Numbered from the stretch's first letter, positions 24,490 to 34,854 are shown. The stretch: DNA of 64,000 bases from Trichomonas vaginalis G3 (GCF_026262505.1 NC_067208.1:20159962-20223961); one strand, 5' to 3'. The notes: generated by a model from the letters alone, not told the origin. Numbers and translations are program-made.

Positions 24490-25602
24490 CTAAAGTCCAT
24501 AAAATGAATTAAGAACACATAAATTTTTATCATCTGCGACGTGACGAATACATTTTAATTTACTCAAGAATGCGTACCCTGATACATTAAATCTAATTCC
24601 TGTCTTATTTAATTTCACAACTTTGAAAAGGAATGTATGAATAGCTATAAAATGATGAGATGATGTTTTATGGGTTGCTTCCATTTTTTCTGAAATAAAT
24701 GAATAAATATAATGTTTATAAGTTTTCATATCTTTTATATTCTTAATAACGAATGGTATAGACCTTTCAACTTCGTCTTCCTTCGGTGCTGTTCTTTCAT
24801 ATGAAACATTATTAGTATCTTCAATAATGAAACCACAATCGCATAAAATTTTATATGTACCAATTGTTTCTTTTGATATTTTATCTAACAAATCAAAAAC
24901 TTTATCAACACCTGCACATTTATTTAAATAATAATTTGTGTAAATATCATGGTCTTCTTTCTTAATCGTATTTGTTGCATATGTTACATTTTTCAGTGCT
25001 TTTTTGAATTTTTCAGAATCAAGAGGAGGTGAAAGTAATATACATGGATAATCTCCATCGTCAATAAATTGTAACTTATGTTTATGAATAAATTTTGTGC
25101 CTTCTTCTGAAAGTGTTTCATCTATTTCACCATCTAATAAATTTTTAGTAGATTCCAAAAAGTAATTTTTATATCTTTCTTCATGAGATTTTTGAACTTC
25201 TGATTCTGAAGCTGGGATATTCATTAAACCCTCTACTTCATTCTCATTATATTTTTCAACTTCTCTTAATTCCTTAATTTTTTCATCTATTTCATCTCTT
25301 ATTTTTTCCAGTCTTTCAATTTCATCATATTCATCATCTTTAATCCGTTCTTCATAATATTCAGGGAAAACATCAGGTTCTTTAGGTTTTTCTTCTTCAG
25401 ATGTGGGATATAAGAAATTTATAACATCATCTTTATTCATTTTTCCATCATAATCTAAATCATTTAATAACTCCGCAAATTTTTGACAATTTCTTAAATA
25501 ATATTTATTAACTTCATAACTCGCCTCCTCTAATATATCCTTTATTTCCTCGTTTGTGAATCCCAATTTTTTAACGTCGTTAGTCTTGACACTCATTTTC
25601 AT
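24490..25602 (-). CDS. Charged Maverick protein starting in the right TIR
   Basis: A 370-residue protein. Its first codons (MKMSV) lie at the inner TIR edge, so upstream control is shared with the 9430 gene on the other side. Residues 5-60 hold helices with an EF-hand-like acidic loop (DLDYDGKMNKDDV). Residues 75-130 form a charged coiled coil (DEIERLEKIRDEIDEKIKEL). The C-terminal half is beta-rich and contains HKTSSHHFIAIHTFLFKVVK, a His-rich strand. No family recognised; it could be the largest non-structural accessory protein of the element. Confidence 0.5.
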   Translation of the reverse strand: MKMSVKTNDVKKLGFTNEEIKDILEEASYEVNKYYLRNCQKFAELLNDLDYDGKMNKDDVINFLYPTSEEEKPKEPDVFPEYYEERIKDDEYDEIERLEKIRDEIDEKIKELREVEKYNENEVEGLMNIPASESEVQKSHEERYKNYFLESTKNLLDGEIDETLSEEGTKFIHKHKLQFIDDGDYPCILLSPPLDSEKFKKALKNVTYATNTIKKEDHDIYTNYYLNKCAGVDKVFDLLDKISKETIGTYKILCDCGFIIEDTNNVSYERTAPKEDEVERSIPFVIKNIKDMKTYKHYIYSFISEKMEATHKTSSHHFIAIHTFLFKVVKLNKTGIRFNVSGYAFLSKLKCIRHVADDKNLCVLNSFYGL

Positions 25603-26491
25603 ACGAATTAAAAAAATAAATTATTCAAAAAATGTAAGACATGAATTTTTAATATTGGTTTCATACAAAATAAAAATAAATTATTCATAAATGTAAGACA
25701 TGAATGTTTAAAATCTATTTTTTTATTTCATTATGGTAGTGAATCTTTCATTCATGAATGATAATTATATCTGATTTCTTTTACTCTCTCGTATATACTA
25801 GATTTAAAGAATTCAGAACTTTTACCATAATCTCCTAAATGTTTTCTTATCCCTAACGTGTGCCAGTTATTATATGAAACTGTATAAACTTTATCTTTAT
25901 CTTTACATCTTTCATCACTTCCAATATATTTATATCTCAGTTTTGATTTTGCATTTTCATAATCATTAACGTTTAATAATTCACAGTCTTCCTTTTTAAA
26001 TAAATGTTTAAGATATTCAGGATTTAATACTCTACGTTTATATGCTCCTAACTTAGTTCTAAAGGTTTTTCTACAAAATTTAGGAATTCCATCCTCTTTA
26101 ATGTCATCAATGATTTCCATTTCATTATTTTCAATTTCTTCTTCTCGTTTATGAGGTCTTTGATTATGACTCCATTGATTCCATGAAATTAAATATTCTT
26201 TATCATTATATTTATACCTCATTAGCTTATTTTGGCTTTCATATTCATTTAATAATTCACAATCTTCATTTTTAAATTGAAGTTTAACCCATTCAGGATT
26301 TAAACAATGTTTAATTAATCGCGGAATATCTGACATCATCTATATATAGCTTCTTTTATAAAAGATAAAAAAATAAATTATTTTAAAATTAATGTTAATT
26401 TTTTAATGATTTATAAATAAATATATTTTAATGCATCGTCTATATATAGATGTAACAAAAAAAGTCACACAACCCGCACTCATCTACTACT
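25590..26491. repeat. Right TIR of element B
   Basis: Inverse complement of 8543-9442 with only scattered differences. It contains the intact CELL/YKY gene and two copies of an internal direct repeat (the word taagacatgaat recurs near 25630 and 25694). Confidence 0.85.
25752..26339 (-). CDS. CELL/YKY two-repeat protein (right TIR)
   Basis: A 195-residue protein with two copies of one domain. Repeat 1 (about 12-58) runs LNPEWVKLQFKNEDCELLNE, MRYKYNDKEYLISWNQW; repeat 2 (about 104-160) runs LNPEYLKHLFKKEDCELLNV, LRYKYIGSDERCKDKDK, YTVSYNNW. A charged linker joins them. Repeat 2 alone makes up the 5826-6206 protein. Being in both TIRs, it may act near the ends, such as end recognition or regulation; that is inference. 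Its start region has tttatttttttatctttta upstream. Confidence 0.55.
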   Translation of the reverse strand: MMSDIPRLIKHCLNPEWVKLQFKNEDCELLNEYESQNKLMRYKYNDKEYLISWNQWSHNQRPHKREEEIENNEMEIIDDIKEDGIPKFCRKTFRTKLGAYKRRVLNPEYLKHLFKKEDCELLNVNDYENAKSKLRYKYIGSDERCKDKDKVYTVSYNNWHTLGIRKHLGDYGKSSEFFKSSIYERVKEIRYNYHS

Positions 26492-26754
26492 TTTTTTTTA
26501 TAAAAAAAGTGTTTTTTCAAATTTAATAATAAATATTGGGGAGAAGCTTCCTAAACTTTTTAATCCCATAAATATGGTCATTATCTGGAATAAAGAGTTA
26601 AGCGTCATATGTCACTTTTTGTACTAAGGAAACATCGACTTTATGCGTTATGACTTTTCGATGAGGAAACAAGTGTTCACGTATTATAAACTTCCTTATT
26701 CCAATAAACCGACCCTAAACATAATTAATTCTAAGCATGATAATGGTCTCTTTT

Positions 26755-26786
26755 CTATGATAACCAAATCAATTTGGTTATCATAG
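26755..26786. repeat. Perfect 14-bp hairpin
   Basis: The arms ctatgataaccaaa and tttggttatcatag are separated by tcaa. Confidence 0.7.
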
Positions 26787-27890
26787 TAAAGCACCAAAAA
26801 CTGGAATAGGAATAGCCGTGTTAAAACAGGAATAGGCAGTGTGGAAACTAGAGAAGACTCAACTGATTTTTTAAGCAACTCTTCTTGCCGATTCAAATCT
26901 GCTTTGCTAATCATTGTATATTACTATATTCTGATTAGGATACTTTAACGCTTGATGCATGCACATCATTCTTTTAGCTGATTTCTAAAATACAATCTTC
27001 TATTAACTTTGAAATTTCTTCAAAAGTTATAGTAATTCCATAGTTCATTCGTAAAATGTTATTAAATAGCTCTGACTATTCCTTTGCACGCAAAATGAGG
27101 TAGTATTTTTTGAATTTTTTACTCAAAATAAAACAAAATCTACCCAATTTTATACCACTAAAGCCTATATTGACACACACATATATAAATCTCTATTGTT
27201 ATAAGATAAATTTGAAAAAATAAATTTTTTTCCTAAAATGTAAAACTATACTTGTATTCAAAGAAAGTAGATCGTTTATAAGGAAGGTATTATATATTTG
27301 GGGAGAAAATCCCTTACAATATACAAAAATATGAAAGAATATTCAATCATCAGGAAAGAGCTTAGTACTAACCATTTGTGAGACGTTCATATAATATCTT
27401 TTTCCTTTTTGGGGTTTTTAATCGGATTATCCATTTCCCTGCATTGACTTTAATTCATTCTTGATGATCTGAGTATACATGATCATTATCGAACGTTTGC
27501 CATACTCTTCCACAGTTAATGATTGCTGAAAAATGAATAATACTGAATAACAGCTGGAATTTCATAAGTATTTTGCGTATTTATACTGATTTAAACATGA
27601 AATACTCATACAAAATGCAAAGTTTTTAAAAACAATCAATAAAAGATTTTAAATTAGATAAAATATCATATGTCACTTCTTTTTTCATCTGGATAATAAA
27701 ATTGATAAATTTTTTTCTAATTAAAGATAAAGATGCATTTATAGTAGTAGAAAATTAATTTCTAGACTAAAGCTTGTTTATTGTCACCGTTTTAAGTCTA
27801 AATTTATAGGAAAGGGTTATTTTATTATGCATTAAAAGTTCTTCTATAAAATTAACATTAAAATCAAAAAAAAAAAAAAAAAAAAAGGGA

Positions 27891-27927
27891 GTGGGGCTTC
27901 CAGGCACTTCGTGCCTTCTAGCCCTGA
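27891..27927. repeat. GC-rich two-tier hairpin after a poly(A) run
   Basis: The inner stem aggcac-ttc-gtgcct is enclosed by gggct...agccc. It directly follows about 20 A residues and a gggagt link. The inner stem matches the one at 9918-9931 apart from the loop. Confidence 0.65.
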
Positions 27928-28088
27928 AGATGTTTAGTATAAATGAAGTCTTAGAGGACAAACATGACTATGAGTTTTGATATGACAAGATAGAATATGA
28001 GAGAGGTCCTATAAACCGGAGAAAGTGTTATATAAACATCTGTCATATTACTCAGAATATTATACAGAATTCAATAAAAATATATTTT

Positions 28089-29060
28089 AGGTGAAGAGGT
28101 GAGATTTCACCTGTTTTTTCACCTCATTTTTCACCTCTTGAATTTTCATGAATTTCATCGTAAAGACTTTGTCAAGATTTCATCGTAAAGACTTTGTCAA
28201 GATTTCATCGTAAAGACTTTGTCAAAACTTCATCGTAAAGACTTTGTCAAGATTTCTTCGTAAAGACTTTGTCAAGATTTCTTCGTAAAGACTTTGTCAA
28301 AACTTCATCGTAATGAGCGTAAATCAGACAAAAATATATTTTAGGGTAGAAGGGTATATCTACCCCGTTTTCTACCCTCTTTTCTACCCCATATGTACTT
28401 ACTGAAAAAGTATGTGTTCCATCTGTCATTTTACTCAGAATTTTACACCAAAAATAATGTTTAGGTGAAGAGGTGAGATTTCACCTGTTTTTTCACCTAA
28501 TTTTTCACCTCGTGAATTTTCATGAATTTTACACCAAAAATAATGTTTAGGTGAAGAGGTGAGATTTCACCTGTTTTTTCACCTAATTTTTCACCTCGTG
28601 AATTTTCATGAAATTTACACCAAAAATAATGTTTAGGTGAAGAGGTGAGATTTCACCTGTTTTTTCACCTAATTTTTCACCCTCTTGAATTTTCATGAAA
28701 TTTACACCAAAAATATACTACTAGGGTCATTTACGAAGAAATCTCAACAAAGTCTTTACGATGAAATCTTGACAAAGTCTTTACGAAGAAATCTCAACAA
28801 AGTCTTTACGAAGAAATCTCAACAAAACATAGACAAGAAAGTTCATGAGAAATTAGATGAAGAAGTCTTAACAAAGTCTTTACGAAGAAATTCATGAAAA
28901 TTCAAGAGGTGAGAAATGAGGTGAAAAAAGAGGTGAAATCTCACCTCTTCACCTAAAATATATTTTTGGGTCATTTACGAAGAAATCTCAACAAAGTCTT
29001 TACGAAGAAATCTCAACAAAGTCTTTACGAAGAAGTCACAATAAAGTCTTTACGAAGAAG
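28089..29060. repeat. Repeat array: GGTGA hairpins and facing 25-bp repeats
   Basis: Six units of a 25-base repeat (core atcgtaaagactttgtcaag) run forward at about 28152-28305. Inverse copies (acgaagaaatctcaacaaag...) run back at about 28735-28830, 28860-28890 and 28975-29060. Between and around them are structured GGTGA hairpins at about 28092, 28463, 28549, 28634 and 28905, and the GGGTA variant at 28342-28390. Confidence 0.8.
28342..28390. repeat. GGGTA variant of the structured repeat
   Basis: Same architecture as the GGTGA copies (two forward words, three reverse words, T-rich spacers, flank aaaaatatatttta) but every word is changed: gggtag and gggta face ctacccc, ctaccct and ctacccc. 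Confidence 0.75.
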
Positions 29061-29105
29061 TCACAATAAACATCTGTCAAAAACCGCTTTTTAACTTCAC
29101 TTAAA

Positions 29106-29213
29106 ATGCCACGTAAGCTACGTAAGAATATACGTAAGAGGAAGAGAGCATTGAAACATCCAATAGTAAAACTGACACCACACACAACAGTTGCAACAAC
29201 AAATTATGAATGA
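29106..29213 (+). CDS. Very basic 35-residue peptide
   Basis: MPRKLRKNIRKRKRALKHPI followed by VKLTPHTTVATTNYE. The Arg/Lys-rich start resembles small virion core peptides that condense DNA, such as adenovirus mu, by composition only. It is the first recognisable ORF after the repeat array. Confidence 0.35.
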   Translation: MPRKLRKNIRKRKRALKHPIVKLTPHTTVATTNYE

Positions 29214-30241
29214 CCCCACTATGTTGCAACAAATGTCAAGCAATCCTATGCTTTTAACCGAGTTATTGGTGCACAGAGTGGAGGTTTAAGAGCGGCACTT
29301 TTAGCCAAAAATGGCAGGCTATGGTGGAGCTGCAGACGGAACAAGCTTATAACCCTCAAGTCAAATGAATTTGAGTTCACTCAAAAATCAAATAACAGAT
29401 GTCAAAAGTCAAACATAGACATACAGAAAAAATAGTGAAAACGAAAAGAAACTAAGAATATGACAGACACACAAAGAAACTCAATGAGTTAAACGTAGAG
29501 AAAAAGAAGAAAGAAGAACAACTGAAAGAACTAAGTACAGAGGAATATGCGAAAAAAGTGTCAGAAAAAGCAGCAGAAGTAGCAAAATGGAACAAGATGT
29601 CATAAATTTGAAAAACATACTACTCAATATAAAGTACTGAAAGATGAAGAGATAAAACAAAAAGCCCTGAAGACATATATGGATAGCGATGAGTATAAAA
29701 AAGAAGTTGAAGCAAATGTAAAGGCAGAAAAACTTTTACAGTTGCAAAACCAAACCGTACAGTATGAAAACTTAGCAAAGAAAGTAAAAATAACGACGCA
29801 GCCATGCAAAGGCAATGAAAAGCGCAGAATAATATAAAAGCTAATAATGACTGGTTAGATGCCCAAGCCAACGCTAAAGCAGCCCAGCTTATAGGGTCAA
29901 TAAGGACAAAAATACAAGCGGATGAAGATAGTTCAAATGAAGCTTTAACAAATGCTGACTTTAAGAAACGCTTTCGAAGCTCTTCATAGTAAAGGTGAAA
30001 CAAGTGAACGACTTCTCATCTGGAAAGAAACTGAAGTCTGAAGGTTTCGACAAAGAGTTAAAAGAAGTAGCACAAAATATGACGAAAATAACAGATGCAG
30101 CAACGAGACAGGCAGTTCAAAGTGCTATGACGCCGTTAGAGCAACTGTTGTGAAAAGTCAAGAAAAAGAGTTACAACAGACCAAAACAGACCTAGTAAAT
30201 GCTTTCTTAAAACGAAAAGTCGGTAGGACATTACGCTGCAG
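29214..30241 (+). other. Remnants of a coiled-coil-rich Maverick gene
   Basis: Lys/Glu/Ala/Gln-rich coding-like sequence is visible on the plus strand. It looks like the decayed front of the gene block that ends at 32176. It is broken. Confidence 0.4.
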
Positions 30242-32176
30242 ATGGAACATATGTGCCAGCTGGTGGAACTTATATACCACCAAACCCTCCGAGAAGCACC
30301 TGCCACCGGACTACCTAGAACATTTACATCGTCACATGGACACAGACACAGGCATGCACAACAACCAGCACAACAACCACCTCCACAACCAGCACAACAA
30401 CCAACACAACAACCAGCACAGCAACCAACAGTTCAAAACCCTGCACAACAACAACCACAAACAGAGCAAGGACATAAAAGAAGTAGAGAACAAGGAAACC
30501 AAGAATTCTTAAAAATGCTTAAAGAAGAGTGTGGTTTCCCAGATACTGTTGACTTTAGTGACAGATATAAAGAAGCTATTGGAAAGTTCAAGGATGGAAA
30601 TACTGACCCGAACCTATTTAGCTTTATGGCTCAGCACCAAAACGGATATAATCTCAAACCTGGAAAATACAAGCTCGCTAAGGGATATGATTTAATAGCA
30701 TATCATCCAAATGACATGGATGAATTTACTCCGAGATATTTGATGTCAGAGCTAAATGACAATTCAACTTTCGTCATGAAACGCGTAAAAAATAGAGACG
30801 GAACGAAAGAACAAAAGCTTATGAATGCGGATGACGTAGATAGGGAAATTGTTGAAAACGGTCTCGGAATATATGAAATGCCAGCAGATGAGGTACAAGA
30901 AACTCCACAGGAAGAAGTTCAGATACAACCAGACATGGAAGAAATAGTTCAGCAACAACAGCTAGAAGAGCCTGAAGGAAACGAACAAGTCACTCCTTTG
31001 GAAACTAACTTCACAGAACTAGATGAAGATTTGGAACAGCCGAAAAATCTTGACCCTCAACAAGAGTATGCGGAGAATATGGAATATTTCCAAGAGTCTA
31101 AAAAAAATTCGGCTGACATAGTAGAAGAATATCGAAAAATGTTTGCCGACATACAAAAGACTCCAGCACCAGATGAAAATATTCAGCATAGAATGGAAGT
31201 ACTGAAAGAAAATGTACACAAATACAACAACCCTTTTTACTTACGAGCATTTAACGTTCAATCTTCGGATGAACTCGGTGAAAATAAAAGGTTAAATTTC
31301 AAGAAAACATATAGAAATGAAACATTGTTTAAAGTTCATTCAGAACCTAACCAAGATGGAAACAAACCTACTTTTGTTTCTGCAGACGATGGAACTACAA
31401 TGAGATGGGGTCATAAAGCTAACCCGGATAGGTGGTTCATAAACTTACAACCACAATTCCAAGAAGTTGTAGACGCAATGGAAGTCAATGGTGAACGAGA
31501 TATAGCTGGTATTTTAAGCGCGGCTTTAATGCCATTGAAAGATATGAAACATGCAGATATTTTGGACCAGTATGAAATGAACATGGCTGATGGAAATATA
31601 ACACCTGACGTTCTAGAACATTTATCTCAAAGAACTACACAGAACCATAGAGATGGTATATTTGGTGAAGAGTTTAGAAAGAAAGTTAGGGAGATAGAAG
31701 GAAGAGAACCTATTGTACATGACCTTGCAAACGAAAGTTTACAAAATGTCATAAAAACTTACTTTGCAGACGATGAATCGAGAAGGGATGAATATTTAAG
31801 AAAACTCAAATGGACAGTACCAAATGAAATGTTAGTATTGAAAAACATGTTCCTTGACAAAATAAAACCAACTACAGAAATAAACGACGCAAGACTGAAA
31901 GATTGGGTAAAAGCTTTCCCATTCACAAAAGATATAGTTGGTAACATGGAAAGAAAACCAGAATGGCTACAAAAACATATATTTGGAAACGAGCTTATTC
32001 CATATGGACAGGCACTGTTTGAAGCGCTTGAACCGGAAACTCAGGAAAGAGTCATGCAAACAATACGCGAAGACTCAAATACAGACTATGACAAACTCTT
32101 TCTAGATATAGGTTACCTGAGATGGGCGACCAGAGCCAAAAGGCAAAAAGGACATGGGAAATTTGCAACATACTAG
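30242..32176 (+). CDS. Large Maverick protein with PAQQP tract
   Basis: A 644-residue open region. The start holds a Pro/Gln low-complexity tract (HAQQPAQQPPPQPAQQPTQQ); the true N-terminus is uncertain because the element is decayed upstream. The rest is acidic, helical and unmatched to any family I know (for example YNLKPGKYKLAKGYDLIAYH, KWTVPNEMLVLKNMFLDKIK). It lies directly before the capsid-like region, so a scaffold, tegument or minor capsid protein is plausible. It is the longest open stretch of element C. Confidence 0.45.
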   Translation: MEHMCQLVELIYHQTLREAPATGLPRTFTSSHGHRHRHAQQPAQQPPPQPAQQPTQQPAQQPTVQNPAQQQPQTEQGHKRSREQGNQEFLKMLKEECGFPDTVDFSDRYKEAIGKFKDGNTDPNLFSFMAQHQNGYNLKPGKYKLAKGYDLIAYHPNDMDEFTPRYLMSELNDNSTFVMKRVKNRDGTKEQKLMNADDVDREIVENGLGIYEMPADEVQETPQEEVQIQPDMEEIVQQQQLEEPEGNEQVTPLETNFTELDEDLEQPKNLDPQQEYAENMEYFQESKKNSADIVEEYRKMFADIQKTPAPDENIQHRMEVLKENVHKYNNPFYLRAFNVQSSDELGENKRLNFKKTYRNETLFKVHSEPNQDGNKPTFVSADDGTTMRWGHKANPDRWFINLQPQFQEVVDAMEVNGERDIAGILSAALMPLKDMKHADILDQYEMNMADGNITPDVLEHLSQRTTQNHRDGIFGEEFRKKVREIEGREPIVHDLANESLQNVIKTYFADDESRRDEYLRKLKWTVPNEMLVLKNMFLDKIKPTTEINDARLKDWVKAFPFTKDIVGNMERKPEWLQKHIFGNELIPYGQALFEALEPETQERVMQTIREDSNTDYDKLFLDIGYLRWATRAKRQKGHGKFATY

Positions 32177-32330
32177 ATGAACATAATGCAAAGATGCAAC
32201 AACTTCAAGCAGAGGGCAATGAAGGAAAAAGAAGAGTTAAAAACTCAGTCAGGAAGAAAGTAAAGCTTGGTCGGAGTGGGTTCTATTATGACATATAAAT
32301 CCAACTATTCTATATTTTTACTCATATGAA

Positions 32331-33937
32331 ATGTACGCCGCTCAGAATATAACGCCAACAGTTTTGGATGCCATGAACGGAAATGTTTCCGAATGGTATA
32401 ACGAATGCGACAATGCCATTAGAAGGTCAGAAATAGTTCCTGGAACTTACGAATATACAACTGCTGTTTCTTATGGAAACGTAGGTGAGTTTGGAGAAGG
32501 TTCTTCAACAACAGTAGATATTGCTTGCGACAGGTTTCATATTATTTCTATTGACAACTCATTCTTATACGTGGAACAAGACATTGAAATAAAACCTTCT
32601 GCCAAGTTGTCTGACAAGAAAGGTTGCAATGGAATTTTCTATGTCGGATACCAATATGCTCCAGAAGTTTTCATGGGATATAAGATATATTCTAACTCTG
32701 ACTTAGTTCAAACAGTAACATGGGCAAACTATGAATGGTTCGCTTTGAGAAACTCAGTAACAACCACAAGCTAGAGAACAAACAGACCAGTATGCAACTA
32801 TTGAGAAAATAAGAAGACTTGACCCTAACGTTCCAGGAGTTTATGTTAACCTTTCTGGTTCAGATGGAAATGCTGCCACTAAAGTAAAACTGAAACTTAG
32901 AGTTCCTTTGTCATCTTTCCTCATCTTCAGGTTTTTAAGATACTTGCCAAACTGGGCAGGAAAATTTCTATCGAACTTACTCCAAGCAAAAATAACTTAG
33001 TCATTGCACCACACAAGACCCATTCACTATTACAGACGTAAAGGGAACAAATCAAACGTCATTCGCCGAATTTTGCAAAGACAAAGTTGACTTAGACTTT
33101 GGTTTCTCAAACCTCAACACTGAAGTAAACTATTATTTCAATGCTGCTGGAGATGCTTGGGACCCAGTTAAGTTCACATGCGAAAAGTTTGAATGCAAGA
33201 GAATAGAAAGCAGACTTGCAGTCTATATGTTGGACCCAGATATTTCAAATGCTTTAGCTGCCAAATATATTGCAGTTCCACTTATGTTCCCTATACACCA
33301 AATATCTGTCAAAGACTTTGCAGGTGAAGTTGGAAACCAAAGTGCTGACCCAGGTGCAAGAACAGATATTGCTTTAACAACTGCAATGAAACATGCAGAT
33401 ACTATGTTTGTACTGTTCAGACGAACTATAAATGACTATTCTTGTTTTACAACCCTGGTATTAAATATCATATAAACATAGATGGCAAATATTATCCAAG
33501 AGAAGAATATTCTACAGTTGAGGATATGAGGTCATACAACTTGACATTAGATGCTATGAACTTTAACAACAACTTCACAACACCATTAACCCTGAAATGC
33601 AAAGTTCTATTATGCCATATGTGAAAGTATGGACTCATACAGGAGGTCAAAAAACTCAATATACAAATGGAGACCGTTCAAACTTTTGGCTTGGCATTCC
33701 ATTTGCTGACTCAGAAGACTTTATGGGTGGTATTTCAACTGTTGGTACTGTACAAATACAATATACTGGTGACAGAGACGGTCCAGATGAATTGAAAGCA
33801 AAGAAGTTTACAAAAACCAATAGCACTTTTCACGGAAGATGCTCTTTTGAGAGATTCGTTCGATGAAACCTGCTGGGGCTCCTCAGATTGGCATAACGAC
33901 AGCTTCCATCGAGCAGATTTTGGCAGCAGGTCAGTAA
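32331..33937 (+). other. Capsid-like region of element C (broken)
   Basis: The segments STTVDIACDRFHIISIDNSF, GYQYAPEVFMGYKIYSNSDL, LKLRVPLSSFLIF and the end APQIGITTASIEQILAAGQ mark a capsid-like gene related to 806-2380. It is about the right length for a double jelly-roll protein. It has a few breaks. Confidence 0.55.
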
Positions 33938-34250
33938 GTTGTTCTTGAACTGACTTCTCTCCGTCAAATATTGACAGTACGCCAGTTTTGACATAATATT
34001 GTATTATAAACTTACCTTTAGAAATATCTGTAAGTTTTGTTGTTATATTTTTGTCAACGTCAAGAACTTTCACCATCTCGGTTATACCAACTTTCTTTGC
34101 TTTATGAAAATATTTAGGTTCAGCAAAGACTGCTATTCTATAACATTTACCATTGTTTGTATAAAGAACTATTCTGTCAATGTATTTGTATTGTTTGTGT
34201 GTGTAAACTTTGTTCTGCTTCAATTCGAAGAGATACTCAAATACGTCCAT
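33735..34250 (-). CDS. Small minus-strand gene of the CCG module (element C)
   Basis: A 171-residue ORF. The first 110 residues look real (MDVFEYLFELKQNKVYTHKQ, RIVLYTNNGKCYRIAVF); the C-terminal part is antisense to the capsid-like region and may not be genuine. It is divergent from the CCG gene with 18 bases between ATGs. Position parallels 15099-15578 and 63060-63329. Confidence 0.4.
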   Translation of the reverse strand: MDVFEYLFELKQNKVYTHKQYKYIDRIVLYTNNGKCYRIAVFAEPKYFHKAKKVGITEMVKVLDVDKNITTKLTDISKGKFIIQYYVKTGVLSIFDGEKSVQEQLTDLLPKSARWKLSLCQSEEPQQVSSNESLKRASSVKSAIGFCKLLCFQFIWTVSVTSILYLYSTNS

Positions 34251-34268
34251 CTTTTTATTCTAAGTAAA

Positions 34269-34850
34269 ATGTCATTTCCGAAAAATAGAAGCGTAAGTGT
34301 TTCAAAAGGTTTAATGGCGGTGGCAGATGTGAAGTTAAATTCACCAACTCAAACAAACAGTCAAAGTGTTGTTGTCAATGTCAAAGACAGAGATGTTGAA
34401 GTGGGGAAACCATACGAAGACGAAGATGGTATAACAATTGTTCCTGTAAAAGAACAACCAACATATCCTGAAGTTAACAGAGACTTAAGTTCTGTTGCAG
34501 ATATTCGAAACGACTACCAACAACTGAAAGACAAACTTCAAACTCAGGAGAAGATTTGTCAAGCTTTAGGTATAATGTTAAACTTGGTCGAACACAACCC
34601 TGTAAAAGTGAACTCATATGTCATCGCACCTCATGAAATTTTGAAAGAACTATTGAAACTTTTGACAGAGGCAGACGATATAAACATCAAAGAAATAGAG
34701 CCCGACATTAGTTGCTGTGGTGTTTCATATAATGTCATTGACAAGATATACGTTATGAAAGGAGGTGAAACGTTGAACTTAAAATATAGTTTCCCAGACG
34801 TTATAAAAATATTTGACGACCACAACATTTCATTAAAATTTATTTGCTAA
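34269..34850 (+). CDS. CCG-signature Maverick protein (element C copy)
   Basis: A 193-residue protein from MSFPKNRSVSVSKGLMAVAD. The polar N-terminal half includes DGITIVPVKEQPTYPE, which parallels GKEPVEIPTYPTYPP in element B. The domain in the second half has the helix KICQALGIMLNLVEHNPVKV and the signature EPDISCCGVSYNV. It is still open although the element is decayed around it. The next gene starts 5 bases after its stop. Confidence 0.55.
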   Translation: MSFPKNRSVSVSKGLMAVADVKLNSPTQTNSQSVVVNVKDRDVEVGKPYEDEDGITIVPVKEQPTYPEVNRDLSSVADIRNDYQQLKDKLQTQEKICQALGIMLNLVEHNPVKVNSYVIAPHEILKELLKLLTEADDINIKEIEPDISCCGVSYNVIDKIYVMKGGETLNLKYSFPDVIKIFDDHNISLKFIC

Positions 34851-34854
34851 GTAA

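Larger units (their letters stand above)
8543..26491. mobile_element. Maverick/Polinton element B, nearly whole (17.9 kb)
   Basis: Both ends are found: agtagtagatgagtgcgg at 8543 and its inverse complement ending at 26491, with TIRs of about 900 bp. The flanks are T runs on both sides, compatible with the 6-bp target duplication known for Mavericks but uninformative because they are homopolymers. Contents from left to right are a TIR gene, small virion-like genes, a capsid-like gene, a packaging ATPase, the CCG module, a fibre, integrase, polymerase B and the second TIR gene. No adenovirus-type protease was recognised. The TIR copies differ at only a few bases, so insertion looks recent. It looks close to whole with a few breaks. 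Confidence 0.9.
26492..28080. other. AT-rich DNA without genes, with two hairpins
   Basis: No supported gene. It contains a perfect 14-bp hairpin at 26755-26786, a run of about 20 A at 27866-27886, and a GC-rich hairpin at 27891-27927. The segment after about 27990 leads into the repeat array at the start of element C. Confidence 0.5.

Noticed and set aside
8537-26497. TTTTTT target duplication as proof of the element B ends
   Set aside because: Both flanks are T runs, so a 6-bp match carries almost no information; the ends rest on the TIR match instead.
28152-29060. CRISPR array
   Set aside because: The 25-bp units are directly adjacent without unique spacers, occur in both orientations, and lie in a eukaryotic mobile element.
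29620-30003. Minus-strand hydrophobic ORFs
   Set aside because: Shadow frames opposite Lys/Glu-rich coding remnants of element C.
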